From NCBI GenBank assembly GCA_023667045.1, contig JAMPAU010000002.1, positions 186,001-250,000 of the forward strand: a stretch of DNA of 64,000 nt, in the 5' to 3' direction. Under the pieces are notes generated by a model that worked only from the letters and a program-made list of their open reading frames with translations, was not told the origin of the DNA and searched no databases. Both the position numbers and the translations under genes were made by a program. Shown here piece after piece: positions 1 to 7,805 of this stretch. The stretch is from Ruminococcus flavefaciens (GTDB taxonomy: Bacteria > Bacillota > Clostridia > Oscillospirales > Ruminococcaceae). Every line of letters begins with the position of its first letter. The stretch's first letter is position 1.

Positions 1-1
1 C

Positions 2-43
2 GCTGACCAGTTATTCTGCCAGCAGTGCGGTAAGAAATTCTAA
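2..43 (+). CDS. C-terminal end of a zinc-ribbon protein (partial)
   Basis: Only the last 13 codons are in the window. They read ADQLFCQQCGKKF and then stop. The CxxC followed by GKKF is the usual end of a small zinc-ribbon domain, found at the termini of many Firmicute proteins. The rest of the protein lies upstream, so its function cannot be judged. Confidence 0.55.
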   Translation, partial: ADQLFCQQCGKKF

Positions 44-52
44 TCTAAAAAT

Positions 53-84
53 ACTGTCGGGTTGACAAATCCGGCAGTTTTTTT
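53..84 (+). terminator. Rho-independent terminator
   Basis: ACTGTCGG and CCGGCAGT form an 8-bp stem with one G-U pair and a 10-base loop, followed by seven T. It ends the transcript of the zinc-ribbon gene and isolates the acyl-CoA synthetase gene. Confidence 0.85.
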
Positions 85-94
85 GTTTTGGGTA

Positions 95-123
95 TTTACT
101 TTTTAATGATTTTGTGGTAAAAT
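95..123 (+). promoter_or_regulatory. Putative sigma-A promoter of the acyl-CoA synthetase gene
   Basis: TTTACT, a 17-base spacer, then TAAAAT, located about 60 bases before the start codon. The -35 box is weak. Confidence 0.45.
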
Positions 124-182
124 AACTTTATCACTTTGATACTTTTATCTATTAAAGTTACTCGGAAAGGAATTTTTTTATA

Positions 183-1817
183 ATGCCAATTACAGATTTA
201 CTTAAAAGAAATGCTGAACTCTATGGCAATGATGTTGCACTTGTTGAAGTCAACCCTACTATCACTGAGGTAAGGCGTGTGACATGGAAAGAATACGAAC
301 TTATCGAACCAAGTCCGCTCAGTCATTACAGACGTGAAATTACATGGAAAGTCTTTGACGAAAAGGCTAACCGTTTTGCAAATCTCCTCATTGAAAGAGG
401 TGTACGCAAGGGCGACAAGGTTGGCATACTCCTCATGAACTGCCTTGAATGGTTGCCGATATATTTCGGAATCCTTAAAACAGGTGCTTTGGCTGTACCG
501 CTTAACTTTCGCTATACTGCCGACGAAATAAAGTACTGTCTTGACCTCGCTGAAGTGGACGTGCTTATGTTTGGTGTGGAGTTTATCGGACGTGTTGAGG
601 AAATCGCTGAGGAAATAAGCCGTAACAGACTGCTTTTTTATGTGGGTGAGGGCTGTCCGTCTTTTGCTGAGCATTATGACAGTCTCACCGCTAACTGCCA
701 CAGTTCTGCACCCGATATTGAAATCAAGGATTCGGACTATTCCGCTATTTATTTTTCGTCCGGTACTACTGGTTTTCCGAAAGCCATTCTGCACAATCAT
801 GAAAGCCTTATGCACTCTGCAAAGGTAGAGCAGAATCATCACGGACAGACAAAAGACGACGTTTTTCTTTGTATACCGCCCCTTTACCATACCGGAGCTA
901 AAATGCACTGGTTTGGCAGTCTGTACACCGGCGGAAAGGCTGTACTCCTTAAAGGCGTAAAGCCCGATACTATTCTTAGGACAGTTTCAGAGGAAGGCTG
1001 TACTATCGTGTGGCTTTTAGTTCCTTGGGCTCAGGATATTCTTGACGCTGTGGACAGGGGAGATGTAAAGATTGATGATTACACTCTCGACCAGTGGAGA
1101 CTTATGCATATAGGCGCTCAGCCTGTACCGCCGTCGCTGATAGCCCGCTGGAAAAAGCTTTTCCCGAATCATAAGTATGATACTAACTATGGTCTCAGCG
1201 AATCCATAGGTCCGGGTTGTGTGCATCTTGGCGTTGAGAATATACACAAGGTCGGAGCTATCGGCAAGGCTGGCTATGGCTGGGAAGTAAAGATAGTTGA
1301 CGAAAACGGCACTACCGTCAAGCGTGGCGAGGTAGGCGAACTATGCGTTAAGGGAGCAGGTCTCATGACTTGCTACTACCGTGACGAAAAGGCTACCGCT
1401 GAAACTCTCCGTGACGGCTGGCTCTTTACCGGAGATATGGCACAGGAAGATGAAGACGGTTTTATTTATCTCGTTGACCGCAAGAAAGATGTTATCATCA
1501 GTGGCGGTGAAAATCTCTATCCGGTGCAGATTGAGGACTTTTTAAGAAGTCACCCTGCCGTAAAGGACGTGGCTGTTATAGGTCTGCCGGATAAGAGACT
1601 GGGCGAAATTGCAACCGCTGTCATCTCTGTCAAGTCCGGCTGTGAATGCTCAGAAGATGATATTAATGCATTCTGTCAGAAACTCCCACGCTACAAGAGA
1701 CCCCATAAGATTATATTTGCGGAAGTGCCACGTAATCCTACCGGAAAGATAGAAAAGCCGAAACTCCGTGAGACCTACTGCAAAGAAGGACTTGTTGCTT
1801 CTCAGATAAAAAGCTGA
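183..1817 (+). CDS. Acyl-CoA synthetase-like AMP-forming ligase
   Basis: 544 residues, the normal length for an adenylate-forming enzyme of the fatty-acid or aromatic acyl-CoA ligase class. Such enzymes activate a carboxylic acid with ATP and transfer it to CoA. The phosphate-binding loop FSSGTTGFPK lies at residues 191-200, the YGLSES motif at about 336-341, the ATP ribose-binding aspartate in TGDMA near 418, and the C-terminal catalytic lysine in NPTGK at 522. An AAAGGA ribosome site precedes the ATG. The N-terminus holds an imperfect duplication (VTWKEYE at about 33-39, ITWKVFDE at about 53-60) that looks like a small insertion. The gene stands alone, so the substrate cannot be inferred; benzoate, bile-acid or long-chain fatty acid ligases are all possible. 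Confidence 0.8.
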   Translation: MPITDLLKRNAELYGNDVALVEVNPTITEVRRVTWKEYELIEPSPLSHYRREITWKVFDEKANRFANLLIERGVRKGDKVGILLMNCLEWLPIYFGILKTGALAVPLNFRYTADEIKYCLDLAEVDVLMFGVEFIGRVEEIAEEISRNRLLFYVGEGCPSFAEHYDSLTANCHSSAPDIEIKDSDYSAIYFSSGTTGFPKAILHNHESLMHSAKVEQNHHGQTKDDVFLCIPPLYHTGAKMHWFGSLYTGGKAVLLKGVKPDTILRTVSEEGCTIVWLLVPWAQDILDAVDRGDVKIDDYTLDQWRLMHIGAQPVPPSLIARWKKLFPNHKYDTNYGLSESIGPGCVHLGVENIHKVGAIGKAGYGWEVKIVDENGTTVKRGEVGELCVKGAGLMTCYYRDEKATAETLRDGWLFTGDMAQEDEDGFIYLVDRKKDVIISGGENLYPVQIEDFLRSHPAVKDVAVIGLPDKRLGEIATAVISVKSGCECSEDDINAFCQKLPRYKRPHKIIFAEVPRNPTGKIEKPKLRETYCKEGLVASQIKS

Positions 1818-1818
1818 A

Positions 1819-1844
1819 TAAAAAAGACCGTCCATGACAGACGG
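1819..1844 (-). terminator. Terminator of the mazEF operon
   Basis: Read on the minus strand, CCGTC pairs with GACGG around a 7-base loop and is followed by a T-rich run. It lies just after the mazF stop codon and inside the space between two convergent genes. Confidence 0.6.
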
Positions 1845-1852
1845 CGAAAAAA

Positions 1853-2176
1853 TCAGTTTATTTCGGCTATAACAGTACCTATTACTTTTTTCAGAATATC
1901 ATCAGGGAGAGTTTCAATAAAAATATATTTCCTTGCATTTATATCCAGTGAGCGTATATGCTGACATAATATACTTCCGCTTGTCTGAGTTCTGCTGTCA
2001 AGCGGAATATGCAGGGGAAAACTGCTTTTTGTGTTGCTTATAGGGCATACAAGCACAAGATTTGTATTGTTGTTGAAAATATTGTTGCTTACAACAAGCG
2101 CCGGTCTGTAGCCAACTTGCTCATGACCTGACTGCGGGTCAAAACTGACTTTTATAATATCTCCCTGTTTTACCAT
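1853..2176 (-). CDS. mazF: MazF-type mRNA interferase toxin
   Basis: 107 residues, typical of the MazF/PemK family of ribosome-independent mRNA endonucleases. The family signature is visible: an N-terminal KQGDIIKVSFDP strand, GYRPALVVS at 22-30, and SGSILCQHIRSLD at about 66-78, which carries the active-site region. It overlaps the upstream antitoxin gene by 7 bases, the usual translational coupling of such pairs. In the established model the toxin is held inactive by the antitoxin and acts when the labile antitoxin is degraded. Cleavage specificity cannot be read from the sequence. Whether the module acts in stress response or phage defence is unknown. Confidence 0.9.
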   Translation of the reverse strand: MVKQGDIIKVSFDPQSGHEQVGYRPALVVSNNIFNNNTNLVLVCPISNTKSSFPLHIPLDSRTQTSGSILCQHIRSLDINARKYIFIETLPDDILKKVIGTVIAEIN

Positions 2177-2418
2177 ATTTCAGCTCCTTGAGGTTCTCCC
2201 CAGTCGATTTCGCCGGAGGGGATTTCGCCGTCATATTCCGAGAAAAGTTTTTCAAGGTCAATCACCGGATAATTCTGAGACTTTTTCTTAAGTATTATTG
2301 AGTTGTCCTTTACTTCGATATTCAGAACCTCGTCAACATTCCAGTTGATTTGTTCAAGAATATATTTCGGCAGACGTATGCCTTGACTGTTTCCCCATTT
2401 CTGAATTGTTGTATTCAT
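2170..2418 (-). CDS. mazE: MazE-type AbrB-fold antitoxin
   Basis: 82 residues. The N-terminal swapped-hairpin DNA-binding segment is clear (KWGNSQGIRLPK at 7-18), followed by an acidic C-terminal tail (about residues 50-82) of the kind that wraps around MazF. The gene overlaps mazF and is the first gene of the pair. MazE proteins, alone or with MazF, repress their own promoter; the promoter upstream here overlaps an inverted repeat. The ribosome site is AAAGGAG. Confidence 0.9.
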   Translation of the reverse strand: MNTTIQKWGNSQGIRLPKYILEQINWNVDEVLNIEVKDNSIILKKKSQNYPVIDLEKLFSEYDGEIPSGEIDWGEPQGAEIW

Positions 2419-2440
2419 GTTAACAGCTCCTTTCAGTTTG

Positions 2441-2479
2441 GTATATACATAGTATACACTTTTTGAGGGGGTTTGTCAA
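2441..2479 (-). promoter_or_regulatory. mazEF promoter with overlapping inverted repeat
   Basis: On the minus strand TTGACA (2474-2479), a 17-base spacer and TATACT (2451-2456) make a near-consensus sigma-A promoter. GTATA, seven bases, then TATAC (2441-2457) form an inverted repeat over and just downstream of the -10 box, a plausible autoregulatory operator for MazE. Confidence 0.7.
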
Positions 2480-2513
2480 TAGCATAATAAAATTTTATCA
2501 GAGAGGTGATATA

Positions 2514-3200
2514 ATGAATGAGCAGGAATTTCTTGATATTCAGAACTCCCTCAGAGAAAAGATAAATCTGACGGATAGTTTTGATGTGAATGATATTAAA
2601 ACCGTAGCCGGAGTTGATTTGGCTTACTGGGAGAATGACGGACAGGAATATGCCGTCTGCTGTATAGTAGTTATCGACTATAAAACTCATGAGGTACTTG
2701 AAAAGCAACAATACAGCGGTAAAATAGAAGTGCCGTATATTGCAGGATTTCTTGCTTTCCGTGAACTGCCTCTTATACTGGAAACAGTCAAAAAGCTTGA
2801 AATATCGCCGGATTTGTTTATGTTTGACGGCAACGGCACTCTCCACCCTCGCAATATGGGCATTGCTACCCATGCGTCCTTTTATCTGAATAAGGCTACT
2901 ATAGGCGTGGCAAAAAGTTACTACCGCATACAGAAAGGTCTTGACTATACTGAACCCGATACAAAGGCAGGAAGTTTCACTGATATAGTATATGACGGTC
3001 AGACGTACGGCAGAGTACTCCGCACCCATGACGGCGTTAAGCCTGTTTTTGTCTCTGCCGGAAACTTCATATCCCTTGATACCGCAACCGACATAGCCAT
3101 GTGCCTTACCGGAAAAGAAAGTCATATCCCCATACCGACAAGGCTCGCCGACCTCGAAACCCATACGGCAAGAAATCAATTAAGAATTAAGAATGCATAA
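2514..3200 (+). CDS. nfi: Endonuclease V (deoxyinosine 3' endonuclease)
   Basis: 228 residues. Endonuclease V nicks DNA or RNA near deaminated adenine (inosine) to start repair. Diagnostic motifs are GVDLAY with Asp35, PYIAGFLAFRE at 74-84 with the metal-binding Glu, FDGNGTLHPRNMGIATH with Asp105, and GVAKSYY. The ATG at 2514 is chosen over an upstream in-frame ATG at 2463 because it has a ribosome site (GAGAGGTGA) and because the region in front is occupied by the divergent mazE promoter. The last residues, LRIKNA, and the stop codon are encoded by an AT-rich intergenic repeat, so the C-terminus may have been rewritten by repeat insertion. Confidence 0.9.
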   Translation: MNEQEFLDIQNSLREKINLTDSFDVNDIKTVAGVDLAYWENDGQEYAVCCIVVIDYKTHEVLEKQQYSGKIEVPYIAGFLAFRELPLILETVKKLEISPDLFMFDGNGTLHPRNMGIATHASFYLNKATIGVAKSYYRIQKGLDYTEPDTKAGSFTDIVYDGQTYGRVLRTHDGVKPVFVSAGNFISLDTATDIAMCLTGKESHIPIPTRLADLETHTARNQLRIKNA

Positions 3201-3375
3201 TTATGAATTTATTGGAATTTCACTTGATTTAAGTATCAGTTAAGAAAGTGTGGTGCTTAAATATTTATCCACTACACTCAAATAGTGGTAATTCATAATC
3301 AAGAATTAAGAATGCGTAATTATTTTAATTATTAATTCAGCATTATGCATTATGAATTAATTACGCATTATAAAG
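3178..3375. repeat. AT-rich palindromic intergenic repeat
   Basis: Several copies of the word AATTAAGAATGC or its complement occur between nfi and the thioesterase gene. AATGCGTAATTA at 3311-3322 is exactly complementary to TAATTACGCATT at 3358-3369, giving a long hairpin. Similar words recur at about 34080-34155 and 35353-35390, so this is a dispersed family. No gene lies in this gap. Confidence 0.75.
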
Positions 3376-3391
3376 AAAAGAGGATTTTTTT

Positions 3392-3826
3392 ATGAACAGA
3401 ATCTATCCTTATGAAAGAAAGGTTTATTATTATGAGACCGACAAAATGGGCATAGTCCACCACTCAAACTATATAAGAATTTTTGAGGAATCAAGAATGC
3501 ATTTTCTACAACAGGCTGGTATGCCCTATGAAAAAATAGAAGAAGCGGGTCTTTTAGTGCCTATTCTTTCTGTAAAGTGTTTCTACAGAAAACCGCTTAC
3601 CTTTGACGAGCCTTTCGCCGTTTATCCGGAGATAACAAAATTCAACGGCGTAATGCTCAATATTGATTACAAGATATTCAGCCGTAAAACTGGTGAACTA
3701 TGCATAACAGGCAACTCATCGCAGGGCTTTACTGACAGAAATCTCAAACCTATACGCACAAAGCTGAAATATCCGGAGATATACAATGCTATCGCAACAT
3801 ATCTAAACTATAAAATCACAGACTGA
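3392..3826 (+). CDS. YbgC/4HBT-family acyl-CoA thioesterase
   Basis: 144 residues, a single hotdog domain. The family motif, in which an Asp starts the long helix, is present as TDKMGIVHHSNYIRIFEESR (16-35). Relatives hydrolyse acyl-CoA thioesters, often short or branched chains, and some act on acyl-ACP. The gene has its own short transcription unit between the repeat and the DtxR-type regulator. It could work with the acyl-CoA synthetase 1.6 kb upstream, but they are separated by genes on the other strand. The substrate is not predictable. Confidence 0.8.
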   Translation: MNRIYPYERKVYYYETDKMGIVHHSNYIRIFEESRMHFLQQAGMPYEKIEEAGLLVPILSVKCFYRKPLTFDEPFAVYPEITKFNGVMLNIDYKIFSRKTGELCITGNSSQGFTDRNLKPIRTKLKYPEIYNAIATYLNYKITD

Positions 3827-3844
3827 AAAATTTTCCGTTTTATG

Positions 3845-3873
3845 TTGTATTTTCCGGCAGAATGTGGTATAAT
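3845..3873 (+). promoter_or_regulatory. Sigma-A promoter of the dtxR-murL-murD unit
   Basis: TTGTAT, 17-base spacer, TATAAT, about 30 bases before the DtxR-type gene. No clear metal-box palindrome was seen over it. Confidence 0.6.
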
Positions 3874-3905
3874 ATTCTTTATAAAAACAGAAAGGAGCAA
3901 GCAGA

Positions 3906-4289
3906 ATGGCAATTACTGAAGCAGTTGAAAATTACCTCGAAACTATACTTATCCTATCCAAAAAACAGCCGGATGTCCACGCTATTGATATATGCTCATA
4001 TCTTGGCTACTCACGCCCGACAGTTTCGATAGTCCTCAAAAAAATGAAAGAGGGCGGTCTTGTTGTGGTTGACAAGGACAATCACATAACCCTCACTGAA
4101 AAGGGCAGAGACGTTGCAGAGCATATATACGACCGTCATAATATTCTGTCAGAATTTTTTATGATACTCGGCGTTTCGCACGATAATGCCGTTGAAGATG
4201 CCTGTAAGATTGAACACGATTTATCAGACGAAACATACTCCCTGCTGAAAGCACATTACTTTGAACTTCTCAGCAAAAAATCTGAATGA
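3906..4289 (+). CDS. DtxR/MntR-family metal-dependent repressor
   Basis: 127 residues: an N-terminal winged helix (to about 70) and the helical metal-binding and dimerisation domain, without the SH3-like third domain of DtxR. By alignment with known members the probable metal ligands are Glu12, His78, Cys100, Glu103 and His104. Cys100 in DACKIEH corresponds to the cysteine of iron regulators such as DtxR/IdeR; the manganese regulator MntR has Glu there. This suggests iron rather than manganese as co-repressor, which is an inference. The next gene starts 16 bases downstream, so the regulator and the cell-wall genes may be co-transcribed. Confidence 0.8.
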   Translation: MAITEAVENYLETILILSKKQPDVHAIDICSYLGYSRPTVSIVLKKMKEGGLVVVDKDNHITLTEKGRDVAEHIYDRHNILSEFFMILGVSHDNAVEDACKIEHDLSDETYSLLKAHYFELLSKKSE

Positions 4290-4305
4290 CTTTCCGGAGG
4301 ATATA

Positions 4306-5679
4306 ATGAACAGATACGAAACTTTCAGAAAAAAATATCCGTTATTCATATACAGGTCTTACAGTATAGCCGAAACTGAAAATACTGTTGACGTAAGCTA
4401 TGAGTTTTCAGTACCGGAGCTTGCTAATTTCAGACCGTCATGGAGTTTTCCTAAGCCGGAAAATATTACAGTATCGGGCGATATGACTTTTGAGAGACTT
4501 GTCTTCTCTCTCGGCATGGCTGAGGCAGTAAGCTACTGGAAAGCCGTATGCTCTCCGGAAATGCATATAGAATGCAGTGAACTCTCTCCGGAGCAGGTAC
4601 AGTGGTGGAAAAAACTTTATTTTTCTGGTCTTGGCGAGTTTTTCTATGTAAATGAAATAAATGCTGACTTTGATGACTTTATCACCATAAAAGCCGGCGG
4701 TGCTTTTTCCGGCAGTATTGCAGAAAGACCGGAGCTTTTGGGTTGTCTTGTGGCAGTAGGCGGTGGAAAGGATTCTGCACTCACCCTTGAAACCCTCACG
4801 TCAGCAGGCATGAAATGTATGTGCTACGGCATAAATAAAAGATGTTCAATTACGGCGACTGTCACAACAGCCGGACTTCCGGAAACCGCCCTCATTACTG
4901 CCCGTCGTAATTTCGACCGCTCTTTAGTGGAATACAATAAAAAGGGATTCCTCAACGGTCATACGCCTTTTTCTTCAGTGGTGGCATTTTCGGCTGAGAT
5001 AACCGCTTATCTGCACAGACTTAAATATATTGTCCTGTCAAATGAATCAAGTGCAAATGAAAGTACAGTAATCGGTCAGAACGTCAACCACCAGTATTCA
5101 AAGAGCTTTGAGTTTGAAAAGGACTTCCACGAATATGAGGAAAAATATTTAAAGACCGGAATTTATTATTTCAGTTTTCTGCGTCCTCTCTCGGAGTTTC
5201 AGATAGCCGGAATGTTTTCCGCACACAGAAATTATCTTCCGGTATTCCGGAGCTGTAATCTCGGCAGTAAGGTCTCGCCGGATATATGGTGCGGAGAGTG
5301 TCCGAAATGTCTCTTTGTAAGTCTGATACTGTCGCCTTTTCTTACTGACAGCGAACTCGCCGGAATCTTCGGAAAGGATTTACTCAACGACGAATCAATG
5401 ACTGAATACTTTATCGAGCTTATCGGCAAATCGGCACATAAGCCCTTTGAGTGCGTGGGCAGTGTTGACGAGGTTAATTTATCAGTATCGCTTGCCATAC
5501 GCAAACGTATTGGCGGAAAATTACCTCTGCTGTTTGAATATTACGTAAAGCAAGGCTTTTATAATCCGGAAAATCTTGACGAAAAATACAATGAGTACCG
5601 GAAATACTTCAACAATGAAAATCTTCTCCCCGATAGTTTCAGGGAAATACTTTTAAATGAAATGGGGAAACTCCTTTGA
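4306..5679 (+). CDS. murL: Probable MurL: UDP-MurNAc-L-Ala-L-Glu epimerase
   Basis: 457 residues. The protein resembles MurL, the ATP-dependent enzyme described in Xanthomonas that inverts the terminal L-Glu of UDP-MurNAc-L-Ala-L-Glu to D-Glu. Visible features are a PP-loop-like nucleotide site GGGKDS at 152-157, a conserved LSNESS segment near 244-249, and a CGECPKC cluster at 329-335. The start at 4306 has a GGAGG site and skips an upstream in-frame ATG inside the previous gene. The stop overlaps the TTG start of a MurD-family ligase by four bases. MurL is known to work with a dedicated ligase, MurD2, so the pairing is the main functional argument. The family call is from memory, not a search; a related PP-loop enzyme is the alternative. 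Confidence 0.65.
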   Translation: MNRYETFRKKYPLFIYRSYSIAETENTVDVSYEFSVPELANFRPSWSFPKPENITVSGDMTFERLVFSLGMAEAVSYWKAVCSPEMHIECSELSPEQVQWWKKLYFSGLGEFFYVNEINADFDDFITIKAGGAFSGSIAERPELLGCLVAVGGGKDSALTLETLTSAGMKCMCYGINKRCSITATVTTAGLPETALITARRNFDRSLVEYNKKGFLNGHTPFSSVVAFSAEITAYLHRLKYIVLSNESSANESTVIGQNVNHQYSKSFEFEKDFHEYEEKYLKTGIYYFSFLRPLSEFQIAGMFSAHRNYLPVFRSCNLGSKVSPDIWCGECPKCLFVSLILSPFLTDSELAGIFGKDLLNDESMTEYFIELIGKSAHKPFECVGSVDEVNLSVSLAIRKRIGGKLPLLFEYYVKQGFYNPENLDEKYNEYRKYFNNENLLPDSFREILLNEMGKLL

Positions 5680-7034
5680 ATAAATTCACGGAATACCTTA
5701 AAAGATATACTGAAAACAAGTCCGTCTGCATACTCGGTTACGGACGTGAGGGAAAGTCAACCTATAGGCTGATTGAAAAATACTGCACCCCAAAATCAGT
5801 TGCCATTGCAGACCTCAACCCACTGGCTGATACGCCGGAAAACGTAAATATTATTACTGGTGAAAATTATCAGAAGTCGCTTGATGATTTCGATATGGTT
5901 TTCAAGTCGCCGGGAATAGTCCTTGAAAAAAAGCCCTCTGAACTTAAATGTCAGATTACGTCGGAAACACAGGTTTTTTTTGAGGTCTACAGGGAGCAGA
6001 TTATAGGAATTACCGGTACTAAGGGCAAAAGTACTGTGTCATCTCTGATATACCATATTCTGAAAGAATCCGGTAAAGATACGTACCTTGTCGGAAATAT
6101 AGGTGTGCCTGTCTTTGATATTGCAGAGGACGTTAAAGAAGATACTATTATAGTATGCGAACTCTCTTGTCATCAGCTTGAATATATGACCGTCTCGCCA
6201 GAAACAGCGGTTTTTCTCAATCTCTATGAGGAACACCTTGACCATTACGGCACTATGGAAAACTACTACAATGCCAAGAAAAATATCTATCTCCACCAGA
6301 AGCAATACGACACTCTGCTGATAAACAGCGATATTTCAACAGGCTACACCCAACAGGCTTACGAGTACACAATATCCGCTGAAAATCCGGACGCTGATAT
6401 TTACGTTTACAGCGGTATAAAGGGACAAATACACATTCACGAAAACAGCGATACAGATAGTATCAATATCCCGACTGACAACATAAAACTGCTCGGCATT
6501 CATAACCACTATAATATAGCTGTCGCACACTTTATTACGGGATTCTATGTGGAAGATGAAGACATTGAAAAGGCTATCTGCACTTTCAATCCTCTTGCAC
6601 ATCGCCTTGAGTACGTAGATACTGTTGACGGTGTACGCTATTACGACGATTCTATTTCAACCGCCTGTGCTACTGCTGTCGAGGCTGTAAAGAGTGTCCC
6701 GAATGCCAAGACCATTCTTATAGGCGGTATGGACAGGGGCATTGACTATACAACTCTTGTTGATTTTCTGAATACCTGTGATATAAATATCATCTGCATG
6801 GAGACTTCCGGCAGACGTATATATGACATGATAAGAAATATGGACTTTAATAATCCGGAGCGTGTATATTACGTCCAGCACCTCGACGAAGCGGTACAGC
6901 TCGCCTATGAAATAACACCGTCCGGCACAAGCTGTGTGATGTCTCCTGCGTCGGCAAGCTATGGCATTTTCAAGAACTTTGAGGAGCGGGGAGACGTTTT
7001 CAAGCAACTTGTCTCCGGTCTTAAAAATGAATGA
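5676..7034 (+). CDS. murD2: MurD-family UDP-MurNAc-L-alanine:glutamate ligase (probable MurD2)
   Basis: 452 residues, standard MurD length. The ATP loop GTKGKST is at 114-120, the central Mur ligase domain follows, and the C-terminal domain has IGGMDRGIDY and SPASASYGIFKNFEERG, typical of MurD. Translation starts at a TTG that overlaps the murL stop. The family adds glutamate to UDP-MurNAc-L-Ala in the cytoplasm. Because it is coupled to a MurL-like gene it may use L-Glu, with MurL then making the D-isomer; that is an inference. A conventional D-Glu-adding MurD is the alternative. Confidence 0.75.
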   Translation: MNKFTEYLKRYTENKSVCILGYGREGKSTYRLIEKYCTPKSVAIADLNPLADTPENVNIITGENYQKSLDDFDMVFKSPGIVLEKKPSELKCQITSETQVFFEVYREQIIGITGTKGKSTVSSLIYHILKESGKDTYLVGNIGVPVFDIAEDVKEDTIIVCELSCHQLEYMTVSPETAVFLNLYEEHLDHYGTMENYYNAKKNIYLHQKQYDTLLINSDISTGYTQQAYEYTISAENPDADIYVYSGIKGQIHIHENSDTDSINIPTDNIKLLGIHNHYNIAVAHFITGFYVEDEDIEKAICTFNPLAHRLEYVDTVDGVRYYDDSISTACATAVEAVKSVPNAKTILIGGMDRGIDYTTLVDFLNTCDINIICMETSGRRIYDMIRNMDFNNPERVYYVQHLDEAVQLAYEITPSGTSCVMSPASASYGIFKNFEERGDVFKQLVSGLKNE

Positions 7035-7269
7035 ACTGCTTGAAAACATTGACAGACTTCACACAACTGAACTCGGAATTATGAGGATTAAAAGAAATCT
7101 GTCACTTGATTCAGAAAACGCTGTGGGGTTTTGCAGAAAAATAATTACAGACAGCAGTGCGGTTATTGAAAAGTCCAGAAAAAACTGGTACACAACCGCC
7201 CGAAACTGCCGGATAACTGTAAACTCCTACAGCTATACAATTATTACGTCTCATGAAATTATCTCTTGA
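7027..7269 (+). CDS. DUF3781-family protein
   Basis: 80 residues. The pattern NWYTTARNCRITVNSYSYTIITSH near the C-terminus and the N-terminal LLENIDRLHTTELGIMRIKRNL match what is recalled of DUF3781, a small Firmicute family of unknown role. The chosen ATG lies inside the end of murD2 (8-base overlap), so the two genes are translationally coupled. The next gene has its own promoter. No catalytic motif is evident. The C-terminal segment looks like a short beta hairpin. Confidence 0.65.
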   Translation: MNELLENIDRLHTTELGIMRIKRNLSLDSENAVGFCRKIITDSSAVIEKSRKNWYTTARNCRITVNSYSYTIITSHEIIS

Positions 7270-7294
7270 CTTTTGCCGGAAGATACTGTATAAT
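7266..7294 (+). promoter_or_regulatory. Sigma-A promoter of the membrane-protein and cyclophilin genes
   Basis: TTGACT, 17-base spacer, TATAAT, about 32 bases before the ATG at 7327. The -35 box overlaps the DUF3781 stop codon. Confidence 0.75.
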
Positions 7295-7326
7295 ATTATT
7301 GTATTCTTTCGGACAGGAGGTTTTTT

Positions 7327-7788
7327 ATGGATAAACACCGCCAGATAGCTTTTATTTCGGCTTTTATAGTGGCACTTGTTATAATGATGATTGGCAAAGC
7401 CTGCACTGACAAGGTAATGCAGAAACAAGGAAAGTCTGTCGTAAGCAGTACCTCTCAGAGTACGCCGTCTTATGACTATAATAATTACAGCTACAATAAT
7501 GACTACAGCAACAGCTATGCCAATACCCCTCAGCAGACTGAACCCCCTCAGCAGTACACTGAATCCCCTGTGGAGTACGTTACTAATATGTTCGGCGATA
7601 TTATCGGCACTGCTGAACCGGCAGTTACTGATATTCCCCTTGATTCTGCCTTGAATGCTGATATTCAGACCACTACCAAAGAACGCTCTATACTTGAACA
7701 GTATAACGAAAATAAAGCCAATAATACACCTGCTCCGGACAACAGCGGTTATACTCCGCCGTCCGAAATAAATATAACAATCCATTGA
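7327..7788 (+). CDS. Membrane-anchored low-complexity protein
   Basis: 153 residues. One hydrophobic segment at about 8-24 is followed by a Ser/Thr/Tyr/Asn/Gln/Pro-rich stretch with no obvious fold. The architecture suggests a single-pass or signal-anchored protein with a disordered extracytoplasmic tail. A cysteine at 26 follows the hydrophobic segment but the context (GKAC) is a poor lipobox. It is 17 bases upstream of the cyclophilin gene and shares its promoter. A GGAGG site precedes the ATG. No family recognised. Confidence 0.7.
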   Translation: MDKHRQIAFISAFIVALVIMMIGKACTDKVMQKQGKSVVSSTSQSTPSYDYNNYSYNNDYSNSYANTPQQTEPPQQYTESPVEYVTNMFGDIIGTAEPAVTDIPLDSALNADIQTTTKERSILEQYNENKANNTPAPDNSGYTPPSEINITIH

Positions 7789-7805
7789 TTACGGAGGTTA
7801 AAAAA

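Noticed and set aside
198-908. Long reverse-strand open frames opposite the acyl-CoA synthetase, cobalamin, aro and glg genes
   Set aside because: They are antisense to well-supported genes, lack ribosome sites, and show compositions typical of shadow frames.
2463-2513. Longer endonuclease V starting at 2463
   Set aside because: The extra 17 codons overlap the divergent mazE promoter and lack a ribosome site; 2514 has one.
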